64,000 bases of DNA from CAZFMJ01 sp964520045 (GTDB taxonomy: Bacteria; Elusimicrobiota; Elusimicrobia; Elusimicrobiales; CAZFMJ01), in contig CAZFMJ010000002.1 in assembly GCA_964520045.1 (NCBI GenBank), forward strand, positions 28,424 to 92,423. The letters run 5' to 3'. Under the pieces are notes generated by a model that saw nothing but the letters and a program-made list of their open reading frames with translations, did no database searches and had not been told where the DNA came from. Below, piece by piece: positions 26,456-32,944 of this stretch. Positions within the stretch are counted from its first letter, which is position 1. The number at the start of each line of letters is the position of its first letter. The position numbers and the translations under genes are program-made.

Positions 26456-26521
26456 GAAGAGGGTAAACGGTAGAAGGTAGATGGTAGACGGTAAAAAGGA
26501 AATAGAAGAGGGTAGATGGTC
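26453..26521 (+). repeat. Heptanucleotide repeat at 3' end of PQQ-propeller gene
   Basis: From the TAA stop onward the sequence resembles that after the giant gene. Heptamers GGTAAAC, GGTAGAA, GGTAGAT, GGTAGAC, GGTAAAA occupy 26462-26496, with a further partial unit at 26511-26521. Confidence 0.8.
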
Positions 26522-26604
26522 AAGAAAAGACAAAAGATTTCGGATAGACAAAAGTTTTTCCAATGGAACAGAGTAGACGGTAGTAGCAAAGCTTGACTGT
26601 GCCT

Positions 26605-26636
26605 TGTCATTCCCGAAATCTGTTATCGGGAATCCA
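26605..26636. repeat. Dispersed palindrome, second copy (CATTCCCGA...TCGGGAATC)
   Basis: ATTCCCGA (26609-26616) pairs with TCGGGAAT (26626-26633). Relative to 23054-23085 both sides of one stem pair have changed (C-G to A-T), so pairing is kept. Confidence 0.7.
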
Positions 26637-26698
26637 GAAACAAAGTTTGGACATCCAATCAGATTGGAAATGACAGTAATGATAGCGGGATATTCTAT

Positions 26699-28264
26699 AT
26701 GAAACGATCCATGTTTCTTAAATTTATGGTTTTATGCGCGATAGCGGCTGCGCCGTATTTTTGCGCAGATGCGCAGGCGGCTAAAATATATCCCGCCGCA
26801 GGATCCACTTCCGCGGCTTTTCTCAAGATAGGAGTCGGCGCGCGCGCCATAGGCATGGCCGGAGCGTTTACTGCCGTTGCCGACGACCCCTATGCAATTT
26901 ATTGGAACCCGGCGGGGCTTTCGCTTCTCTCCGGCAGTCAGGCATCTTTTACCCATAATGACTATTTTCAGGATTTAAAGCAGGATTTTATGACTTATTC
27001 GTTTGGAAAGAACCTCGGGTCTGAATCAGAGGAATGGTTCAGGAGGGGATGCTGGGGATTCGGGCTTAATTATTTTTATACCCCGAAAGATATTGAAAGA
27101 AGAGGCGGTTTGAATGAAAACGATCCCTTAAATCCCCTTACCTTGCCTGAAGGAAGATTCCGCGCTTATGACATGGCGTTTTCAGCGGGCTACGGCTGGG
27201 ATGCTTCAGCTGATTTAAAATTGGGCGCGGCGGCGAAATTCATAAGGCAGACTATAGATAATGATTTCGGGCAGACTATGGCTTTGGATTTAGGCGGGCT
27301 TTACACATTCAGCGGTTTCGGCAGGGATTTCACCGCCGGTCTTTCTGTCTCGAATATTGGTTCGGGCATAAAATTTAATTACAGGAGATTTGATCTTCCG
27401 CTTATTTTCAGGGGTGGGATAAGCCATAAATTCCCGGGACTGGGAGCATTAACGGTGCTGGATATTTATAAACCCATAGATAATTACCCTTTTATAACTG
27501 CGGGCGTGGAATACCCGGCGGCAAAATGGCTGTTTATAAGGTCGGGGTACAGATACCGCATAAACGACAATGAACTGGGCGCTTTTTCGGGATTTTCGGC
27601 GGGAGCAGGGTTTGTTTACGGAAGGTTTAATTTCGATTATGCATTTTCGCCGTTCGGGGATTTGGGCTCCAGCCACAGATTTTCAGTCTTGCTGAAATTC
27701 GGCCGTATGGAGGAGAAAAAACCTTCGGCCTTAAGGCCGGTTAACGATGTGGTTCCCGCGCGGGAGGAAATAAAAGGCGGGGTATTAAGCAGTTATGTCG
27801 TGGCCAAAAAACCTATTTCCATTTCAGCGGGACGCACGGATTTCGCGGTTTCGGCCGAAACGGCTTCCGGCTTGATTCCTAAAATATTGTTCCGAACGCG
27901 GATGCGGTCCTCCGGTGAAGTAGCTGTAAGTATGGCTGAGGGTGAATTGCCTCCGGCTCTTTTGGAGAAACTTCCCAAAGCCGTTAAGGTTTATGAGGCT
28001 TTTCAGTTTTCGGCAAGCGCGGGCAATATTTCCGGAAATATGAATATGGATTTTAAGGTAAACAAAGATTGGCTCAAAACCGAAGGCGCCGGCGCTATAG
28101 CCATGCTTGTTCTTACTAAATCAGGATGGGAGGCTTTTTTTGCGGCTTCTGCCGGTGAGGATGATGCCTTTTACAAATTTACCTCTTCAGTCCCGCCAAG
28201 CTCCCATTACGCCTTTATAATTATTAAATACCCCGATTTTTCTCTTCTTTATCATCCCCCTTGA
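26699..28264 (+). CDS. PorV/PorQ-family outer-membrane protein with PGF-pre-PGF-like C-terminal domain
   Basis: 521 residues with a signal peptide (about 1-27, ending near CADAQA). The N-terminal part of the mature protein has the PorV/PorQ hallmark SAAFLKIGVGARAIGMAGA followed by TAVADDPYAIYWNPAGL, then alternating beta-strand sequence typical of an outer-membrane barrel to about residue 340. The known role of PorV is to receive T9SS cargo at the outer membrane, consistent with the sorting domain encoded just upstream. Residues about 365-515 form an extra domain with VYEAFQFSASAG, a FKVNKDWL motif and a closing FIIIKYPDFS; it resembles the PGF-pre-PGF domain of surface proteins. The last codons and the TGA stop lie within a dispersed CCCCCTTGAGGGG repeat, so the original C-terminus may differ. 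Confidence 0.88.
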   Translation: MKRSMFLKFMVLCAIAAAPYFCADAQAAKIYPAAGSTSAAFLKIGVGARAIGMAGAFTAVADDPYAIYWNPAGLSLLSGSQASFTHNDYFQDLKQDFMTYSFGKNLGSESEEWFRRGCWGFGLNYFYTPKDIERRGGLNENDPLNPLTLPEGRFRAYDMAFSAGYGWDASADLKLGAAAKFIRQTIDNDFGQTMALDLGGLYTFSGFGRDFTAGLSVSNIGSGIKFNYRRFDLPLIFRGGISHKFPGLGALTVLDIYKPIDNYPFITAGVEYPAAKWLFIRSGYRYRINDNELGAFSGFSAGAGFVYGRFNFDYAFSPFGDLGSSHRFSVLLKFGRMEEKKPSALRPVNDVVPAREEIKGGVLSSYVVAKKPISISAGRTDFAVSAETASGLIPKILFRTRMRSSGEVAVSMAEGELPPALLEKLPKAVKVYEAFQFSASAGNISGNMNMDFKVNKDWLKTEGAGAIAMLVLTKSGWEAFFAASAGEDDAFYKFTSSVPPSSHYAFIIIKYPDFSLLYHPP

Positions 28265-28329
28265 GGGGGGGGACTTGTCTCTCCGAAGCCCGCCATTGGC
28301 GAGGCGAAGGAGGATGGAGGAGGGGGTGA
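28251..28329. repeat. G-rich palindromic repeat overlapping PorV stop codon
   Basis: Contains CCCCCTTGAGGGGG over the TGA stop (28262-28264). Bases 28309-28328 are the reverse complement of the 20-base block at the start of the copy inside the ABC ATPase gene (33412-33431). Related cores lie at 30197-30242 and 33412-33462. The remaining stretch to 28419 shows no gene. Confidence 0.75.
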
Positions 28330-28419
28330 ATAAGAAAATTCAATAGATTGACACGGTATTTATATTTCAATTAAAACATTCGGGTATTCGAATCCTACCC
28401 CGTGTTAAAATCGGTGATA

Positions 28420-29073
28420 TCAGTTGCAAACAAGACAGTTTGCGTAAGTTCCACTCTGACAACCTCGCTCTGCATCATATCCGTCGCACTCGCACGCTGC
28501 ATTATACGTACCACCCGGACACAAGTAGGTTCCGCCATATATGCAAACACCACGAAAAGTTTCCATATGGCAACTGGGAGCAGGAGCTGGGGCAGGAGCC
28601 GGGGCAGGAGCGGCAGCTGTCGGCCACACGCTTGTGCACGGAGTGCCGTTAAGACATATTCGCGTGATATGGAGGTCATTGCCGGTTATATTTGACGCAT
28701 TGATATTCCCGCCGAATGTCGAGCTTCCGGTAACCCCTAACTGGCTGACATTGGCAGTACCGTTTATATTGGTATTACCTTCAACCCACAGCCTAAATCC
28801 ATTATGATGGGTCTTGGTACCCATGAGCGTTTGGCCTTCAGTATTATTCTCTCCGGTAAGCACAACGTCGCCTTTTTCCCTTGCAAATGTCGCTTTGTTT
28901 AGACTCACAAGCCGGGTGTAAATTCCCACAGGCGAAGGATAATATGCGTGCAGGGTAAGGGTTTCGCTTCCCATTTTTTCATAACCAAGCGTCAGCAATA
29001 CAGCAACGATTAAAGCTAAGACGTGTTTTTTTGTGAGTTCAATTCTATGCGGAATATTGATCCCGATTTTCAT
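28420..29073 (-). CDS. Exported Cys-rich protein with Elusimicrobiota-type N-terminus
   Basis: 217 residues. One hydrophobic segment lies at about residues 18-34 (VLALIVAVLLTLGYE), followed by ETLTLHAYYPSPVGIYTRL, a motif I associate with exported proteins of Elusimicrobiota. A middle part of short Gly/Asn/Thr-rich strands (TGSSTFGGNINASNITGN) resembles trimeric fibre or tail-fibre stalks. An Ala-Pro linker (about 150-166) leads to a C-terminal 50-residue segment with eight cysteines, probably disulfide-bonded outside the cytoplasm. The start is supported by AAAGGATGA upstream of the ATG and by a promoter at 29180-29209. Function unknown; a surface or pilus-like component is possible. Confidence 0.8.
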   Translation of the reverse strand: MKIGINIPHRIELTKKHVLALIVAVLLTLGYEKMGSETLTLHAYYPSPVGIYTRLVSLNKATFAREKGDVVLTGENNTEGQTLMGTKTHHNGFRLWVEGNTNINGTANVSQLGVTGSSTFGGNINASNITGNDLHITRICLNGTPCTSVWPTAAAPAPAPAPAPAPSCHMETFRGVCIYGGTYLCPGGTYNAACECDGYDAERGCQSGTYANCLVCN

Positions 29074-29179
29074 AATTCATCCTTTTTTTGCGGAGGCCTG
29101 TTTATATTGCGAAGGGGAAGATTGTATGTCCCGCTCTCCGTCCTTTTTCATCTCCTCTTCTGCAAATAATTCTAGTCTA

Positions 29180-29209
29180 ATTGTATTGTTAAACAGTCGG
29201 GGTTGTCAA
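29180..29209 (-). promoter_or_regulatory. Sigma70-type promoter for the Cys-rich exported protein
   Basis: On the minus strand TTGACA (29209-29204), an 18-base spacer, then TACAAT (29185-29180). Predicted leader is about 100 nt to the ATG at 29073. Nothing else is evident between 29074 and 29230. Confidence 0.6.
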
Positions 29210-29230
29210 ATATAAAAATGGGCAATAATA

Positions 29231-29259
29231 TTGCAATAATTTTTTATTCCTGATATACT
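29231..29259 (+). promoter_or_regulatory. Sigma70-type promoter upstream of the DUF7718-like remnant
   Basis: TTGCAA (29231-29236), 17-base spacer, TATACT (29254-29259). The expected transcription start is at or near the GTG at 29266, which would make a leaderless message if that codon is used. Confidence 0.45.
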
Positions 29260-29265
29260 TTAATT

Positions 29266-29589
29266 GTGGGGGATAAATATTTTTTTAAAATTATCGGTAC
29301 CGCGGGTGATATAAGACTGCGGTTTAAAATTTCCACGAAACAATGAAAGGTTATTGAATTCCTTGTTCAACTGGAAGTAAATATTGCCGGCAAATGGAAG
29401 CCGGTGGTAAGATACGATAATGCGCACGATTTTCCGCACAGGGACGTCTTAAATATTGCCGGGGAATGTATAGAAAAAATGCCGTTAAAACTCGGAACTT
29501 TAGATGAAATTTTGGAGTATGCTGAACAGGATCTGCTGGATCGCGTTGACTGGTATATTGAACGATTTTTCAAGAGAAAAGGAAGTTAA
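29266..29589 (+). pseudogene. DUF7718-like small protein, interrupted by an in-frame TGA
   Basis: Read from GTG 29266 the frame encodes a short basic segment (KYFFKIIG, LRFKISTKQ), then TGA at 29344-29346, then KVIEFLVQLEV and AGKWKPVVRYDNAHDFPHRDV, continuing to TAA at 29589. The motif WxPVVRYDxAHxFxHRD is what I recall for DUF7718-type proteins of about 100 residues, whose conserved part starts before this TGA. No ATG, GTG or TTG lies between the stop and the GTG inside the conserved motif (29404), so a shortened intact protein is unlikely. Function unknown; a toxin-antitoxin-like role is possible but not shown. Confidence 0.55.
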
Positions 29590-29805
29590 ATGCATATTCA
29601 TAATAAGCAGGAATTATGCCGTGATATAGCAGATGCGTTTTCGTTCGTTCGGTTTCTTATTAAGCATCCTAAAATGCTTAATAAAATCAAAAACAACGCG
29701 CATATTCATATTTTACCTGCTAAATATAAAAAAAAGATAAGTTTCAGCGGATTGAAAAATAACTCGCAGCTGTTCAGTTCAGAAACAATTTTTCACCAAC
29801 TATAA
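29590..29805 (+). CDS. Small protein resembling DUF5647, partner of the upstream remnant
   Basis: 71 residues, starting with the base after the upstream TAA, so translationally coupled. The pattern FSFVRFLIKHPKMLNKI followed by AHIHILPAKY resembles small DUF5647-type proteins (F-x-x-YLL-x-NPE-x-L-x-x-IP, then a strand ending in LP). The basic C-terminal end (KYKKKISFSG) departs from the acidic family pattern. It ends convergently with the nucleotidyltransferase gene, overlapping by six bases. Function unknown. Coupling to a gene that seems decayed suggests this one may also be losing function. Confidence 0.5.
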   Translation: MHIHNKQELCRDIADAFSFVRFLIKHPKMLNKIKNNAHIHILPAKYKKKISFSGLKNNSQLFSSETIFHQL

Positions 29806-30810
29806 TATTTTTCTAAAAAAGAAAACCGGCCTTAAAATCCGGTTCTTAAGAGAATTTCCGCCGTAACGCCTTTCCATAAATTCCTTTTCCGGAAACAGAT
29901 ATTTCCATGCCAGCTCAGGCCTGACCATAAGGGGAAGCAGGTATTCCATGACGGTTGAAGGCTGATTTTTTTTAACCGCTTTTAAAAAGATAAGCGCGGA
30001 TAGTTTCTCCGCCAAACAGGGTTTTAATTTTATAAGAGCGGTTTCCGTTTCTTTTGTCCATCTCCCATTTCCCATCTCCCATCTTACTTCTTCTGGGGGC
30101 AATTGCATTATCCTTGTTAAAACCGAATACATAAGCTGGTTAAGCCCGTTTTTTGTCGATTCTTCGCACAAAAGTTCCCAGTCAAAAGATAACGGCTCTC
30201 CCCTTCCCTCCCCCCTTGAGGGGGAGGGGCAGGGTGGGGGGGCTTTTTGAATAACCTTAGAAGTTACAGTTCCGCCGCGTAAAATCAGGTTTATGTCGTT
30301 TACCGTTTTTTCAAGCAGACAGCCATGATAAAGCAGGGAATGGGCGCATATGTGGATCAATAAGTCTTCTTTGCAGGGGATGTAAGTCCGCTTATAATCT
30401 GCCGGAAGAACAGCCCTGTTCCATAAACCGTTTAAATCACGCAGGTGCCAGAGTTCCGTATGGATGTCTATTATTGACGGCGGAGCGTTGCCTCCCAAAT
30501 TTTTCAGGAATGCCTGACTGCTGTTTTCCATCGGCGCATAGCCTGATTTTTTTAGAATATTTTCCAGTTCGCTNNNNNNNNNNCTTTCCCGGTTTTCATC
30601 TATAAGCAGGTCTATGTCGCTCATTTCCCTTTCCTGCAGATGCACAAATCCGCCCGCCAGAAGCGCGGAACCTTTCAAAAGCATTATCCGTAAATGCGCT
30701 TTTTCGCATTTACAAATAATGTCTTCCAGCTCTTTCATAAGCAGAAGATTTCTGGCAAGTACGGAGTTATTCATAATATCGTTGTTAGGTATTTTGCCAT
30801 ACTGTTCCAT
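29800..30810 (-). CDS. Nucleotidyltransferase-fold protein (NTP_transf_5-like) with in-frame repeat insertions
   Basis: About 330 residues. The N-terminal part has LLKGSALLAGGFVHLQERE followed by MSDIDLLID, the LKG and DIDLL motifs of the uncharacterised nucleotidyltransferase family I know as PF14907; the two Asp would bind metal. Later come IDIHTELWHL and HICAHSLLYH. A 10-N run (30574-30583) lies just after DIDLLIDENRE; the frame is kept if the true gap is 1 mod 3, and a one-base gap gives a spacing typical of the family. Two dispersed repeats lie in frame: a G-rich palindrome (30197-30242, encoding PPPCPSPSRGEGRGE) and heptamers (30057-30084, encoding RWEMGNGRW). Upstream GAGGGGG supports the ATG. 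In other genomes this family often sits near polysaccharide genes; its substrate is unknown. Confidence 0.75.
   Translation of the reverse strand: MEQYGKIPNNDIMNNSVLARNLLLMKELEDIICKCEKAHLRIMLLKGSALLAGGFVHLQEREMSDIDLLIDENREXXXXSELENILKKSGYAPMENSSQAFLKNLGGNAPPSIIDIHTELWHLRDLNGLWNRAVLPADYKRTYIPCKEDLLIHICAHSLLYHGCLLEKTVNDINLILRGGTVTSKVIQKAPPPCPSPSRGEGRGEPLSFDWELLCEESTKNGLNQLMYSVLTRIMQLPPEEVRWEMGNGRWTKETETALIKLKPCLAEKLSALIFLKAVKKNQPSTVMEYLLPLMVRPELAWKYLFPEKEFMERRYGGNSLKNRILRPVFFFRKIL
30057..30084. repeat. Heptanucleotide repeat inside the nucleotidyltransferase gene
   Basis: Heptamers TCCATCT, CCCATTT, CCCATCT, CCCATCT, read on the coding strand as GGGAGAT-type units and translated as RWEMGNGRW. 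Confidence 0.8.
30197..30242. repeat. G-rich palindromic repeat inserted in frame in the nucleotidyltransferase
   Basis: Core CCCCCTTGAGGGGGAGGG followed by a G run. Similar to 33412-33462 in the ABC ATPase and to 28251-28329. Translated here as a Pro/Arg/Gly-rich loop. Confidence 0.8.
30574..30583. other. Assembly gap (10 N) within nucleotidyltransferase gene
   Basis: To keep the frame the true number of missing bases must be 1 mod 3. A single missing base would give 11 residues between DIDLLI and ILKKSGY, a spacing I consider normal for the family. Confidence 0.6.
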
Positions 30811-30845
30811 TCATCCCCCTCACAGGCGGGGAACATTCTGTGCTG

Positions 30846-30877
30846 CTTCGACTCGCTTTTTTGCTCGCTCAGTGTTT
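30846..30877. repeat. Dispersed TTCGACTC repeat overlapping the BRO gene stop
   Basis: CTTCGACTCGCTTT then TTGCTCGCTCAGTGT matches 62653-62683 with about three differences. The stop of the BRO-type gene (TCA on the plus strand, 30869-30871) lies within it. Confidence 0.65.
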
Positions 30878-31708
30878 CTTACGCTCCAGTCTCTTGCGGC
30901 TTTCCGGTTCGGCAAGGTAATTTTCAGGGGAGACAACCAGTTTTCCGGTTTTTTTCTCGAGGTCTTTACGCGCTTTTCCGGCCACACTCCCGCCTTTAAC
31001 GGCCGCCCGCTTGTTTTCAATAAAGCCATGAGCATTGTCCGCTTTGGTGATAGCGGTTGTGGAAGCTTCGCCAAGCATCGTAAATATCAATTCAAGGTCG
31101 GTCATGTGGTCCCGCAGATTTTCCCGTTCCAAACCTTTAATTTTCTTATGCGCGGAGGGTGTCATCCCGAACGCGGCTTTTGCTATTTCCGCGGTCAGAA
31201 TTTCATATTCTTTGGGCCGTTCGACATCCCGATTTTTCCACTCATCGGTCAGTTCTTCGCGTATAGCAATACCGCGCATCCGCTTCTCAATCCACTCATC
31301 GGAATAGCCTTTGGCCTTGAAAAGCGCGCGCGTTCTTTTTGTTCCCAGTTCGGGGTCTTCTATTTCCTGCACGCGTTCATAGCCTACTTTTGCCAGCCAT
31401 CGCTTGAAAGGCTCGGCTTTAGGGGAGGGAATAGACTGAATAATCCTGAATATGCCCTCTGTATTAGCGCAGTCGGTTTCATATTTTTTACCGTCAGTCG
31501 ATTCCAATTTAAGTTGTCGACAAAATGTCGACAACTCTGCGCCCTCATCAGTTTTTGCTCGAATCTTCATTTTGTACCAATAATCACGTGGATTAAAGCT
31601 GTCGGTCAAGACCGATATCACATCCACGATAGAAAACCACCACTCATTGTTGTTTAGAATTCTCCGTATTTTTTCCCCCTTAAAAACAGCCATTTTTGTG
31701 TCCACCAT
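30869..31708 (-). CDS. BRO-family (Bro-N) prophage-antirepressor-like protein
   Basis: 279 residues. The N-terminal half carries Bro-N features: IRRILNNNEWWFSIVDVISVL, NPRDYWYKMK, and the strongly conserved IIQSIPSPKAEPFKRWLA (about 87-105). The C-terminal half has ALFKAKGYSDEWIEKRMRG and a section seen in chromosomal BRO proteins (EILTAEIAKAAFGMTPSAHK). BRO proteins are DNA-binding and often act as phage antirepressors; chromosomal copies are common and their roles mostly unknown. GGAGG lies four bases before the ATG. A perfect inverted repeat lies within the gene (31513-31535). The stop codon is inside a dispersed repeat, so the tail RKRLERKKH may be a replacement. No phage structural genes are nearby. 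Confidence 0.88.
   Translation of the reverse strand: MVDTKMAVFKGEKIRRILNNNEWWFSIVDVISVLTDSFNPRDYWYKMKIRAKTDEGAELSTFCRQLKLESTDGKKYETDCANTEGIFRIIQSIPSPKAEPFKRWLAKVGYERVQEIEDPELGTKRTRALFKAKGYSDEWIEKRMRGIAIREELTDEWKNRDVERPKEYEILTAEIAKAAFGMTPSAHKKIKGLERENLRDHMTDLELIFTMLGEASTTAITKADNAHGFIENKRAAVKGGSVAGKARKDLEKKTGKLVVSPENYLAEPESRKRLERKKH
31513..31535. repeat. Perfect 10-bp inverted repeat inside the BRO gene
   Basis: GTTGTCGACA, spacer AAA, TGTCGACAAC. It codes for the conserved ELSTFCRQL segment, so it may be coincidental, but it has the form of an operator for a dimeric DNA-binding protein. Confidence 0.5.
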
Positions 31709-31832
31709 ATAGCCTCCGTATATACCGTTTTTGAATTTTCCTGCCTTAGATGCGACGAAATTGATACATATCGTTTATTATACCTTGTGACATGTCTATT
31801 TACAATTTTCAGATGATAGGGCGGGCTGGGGT

Positions 31833-32633
31833 TTAATAGTGGCTTAAGCTTCCGTCCATTTTGGCGCGCTTCAGGGCTTTGGTGAATGACCAGCTTGCAA
31901 CGGGATAGAGAATTGCCAAAAAGACGGCCAATATTAATATCTCTTTGTATGCAATTGCCGGGTTCGCCGTAAAAGCTTTGCGCAGGCCTGCTAAGGCATA
32001 GGTAGTGGGCAGAAGACAGGATACAGGCTGAAGCCATGCCGGGATCAAATTAATAGGGAAATATACCCCTCCCAGCAAATCGGACAGATTGCTGAATGTC
32101 CACTGGAGAGGGTCGCCTTTTTTGAATGCCAGTATAAAAGACGCTGAAATTATGCCCAGCAGGCTGAAAACCGCTATGCTTAAAACGGCCGCCGGCGCGG
32201 CATATATTACCGCCGAGGGCGTTATGCTGAATCCGAAAAAAATGCAGGCGGTTAAAATATAAAGGCCCGCTTCAAGCGCCGAGAATATAATCCGCCATGC
32301 GGCAAGTCCCGCGGCTATAAGCAGAGGCGGAGCGGGGGAGGTAAAAAGGCAGTCAAGAGTGGAGCAAAGCTGTTCCTGCCTCAAGGCTTCGGAACATGCC
32401 GACATCGCGGAGTTGAAGGCCTGTGAAAAAGCCAGGCCTATCGCCACGAATTGAAAATATCCGCCGTATATGCCGGTGTCGGATTTGCCTTCGGGAATAA
32501 GGCGGGCGATAAAATAAAAAACCGCCAAATGCAGAAAAATCGTAACAAGTTTAAGCGGGGCCGCGAATTTATATGACAAAGAGGTTTTTATGTCGCGGAA
32601 AATAAAAGCCGAAAGCAGATTTATAAATTTCAT
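31833..32633 (-). CDS. ABC-2 type transporter permease
   Basis: 266 residues from the ATG at 32633 (MKFINLLSAF). An upstream in-frame TTG at 32654 has AGGAGG only one or two bases before it, so the ATG is preferred. Six hydrophobic segments fit an ABC-2 permease. Motifs include GLAFSQAFNSAMSACSEALRQEQ, LEALL-like DCLFTSPAPP, and the late FSNLSDLLGGVYFPINLIPAWLQPVSCLLPTTYAL, a classic ABC-2 signature. It probably forms an exporter with the ATPase encoded at 32945-33688, from which it is separated by 311 bases of repeat sequence. The substrate is unknown; polysaccharide, lipid or drug export are all possible. 31709-31832 shows nothing else. Confidence 0.85.
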   Translation of the reverse strand: MKFINLLSAFIFRDIKTSLSYKFAAPLKLVTIFLHLAVFYFIARLIPEGKSDTGIYGGYFQFVAIGLAFSQAFNSAMSACSEALRQEQLCSTLDCLFTSPAPPLLIAAGLAAWRIIFSALEAGLYILTACIFFGFSITPSAVIYAAPAAVLSIAVFSLLGIISASFILAFKKGDPLQWTFSNLSDLLGGVYFPINLIPAWLQPVSCLLPTTYALAGLRKAFTANPAIAYKEILILAVFLAILYPVASWSFTKALKRAKMDGSLSHY

Positions 32634-32944
32634 GCTATAGGAAATTCCTTGCAATCCTCCTGGATTGCCCCAATGAACGGGGCACAGATAGAAAACTACT
32701 CAGCAATAAACGCAAAGGGCGCAAAGTAGAACGCGAAGTGCGCAGAGCGTATAGTTGAAAATTAACACCGAATGAAATAGTAATTTATAGTCCTTTGCGT
32801 TTCTCTGCCCAAACCTACCTTAAAGGCAATGAGTTTGGACTGACCCATTTTCAAAGCTTTTAAGGAATAAATGGGTCTGCGTAAATTCTTTGCGTTCTTT
32901 GCGGTGAATTCTTAAAAAAGTCTGTAATAAAGACATTAATTTAT
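32634..32944. repeat. Repeat-filled intergenic region between ABC permease and ATPase
   Basis: No gene is visible. It contains several copies of a dispersed GCAAAG/CTTTGCG repeat in opposite orientations (32711-32750, 32792-32806, 32889-32910) and the two-hairpin element at 32808-32876. The insertions probably separated two genes that were once adjacent. Confidence 0.7.
32808..32876 (-). repeat. Two-hairpin dispersed element, copy A
   Basis: Read on the minus strand: stem CCCATTT/AAATGGG (32875-32869 with 32850-32844) enclosing AAAAGCTTTG, then stem CCAAAC/GTTTGG (32838-32833 with 32814-32809). The same order with changed but still pairing bases is at 62542-62609. Confidence 0.75.

Noticed and set aside
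28378..28406. tRNA T-arm-like string with TTCGAATCCTACCCCG
   Set aside because: No D-arm, anticodon arm or acceptor partner of the right form lies upstream; at most a chance match or attachment-site remnant.
29344..29346. TGA read as an amino acid (recoded genetic code or selenocysteine)
   Set aside because: TGA is used as a normal stop in several intact genes here (for example 41689-41691, 48414-48416, 51110-51112), and no SECIS-like hairpin is evident after it.
29814..29845. Hairpin AACCGG/CCGGTT with a T run on the minus strand as a terminator
   Set aside because: It lies before the stop codon of the minus-strand gene, so termination there would remove the stop; for the plus strand it lacks a T run.
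30869..31708. Prophage remnant around the BRO gene
   Set aside because: No integrase, structural, lysis or replication genes are nearby; single chromosomal BRO genes are common.
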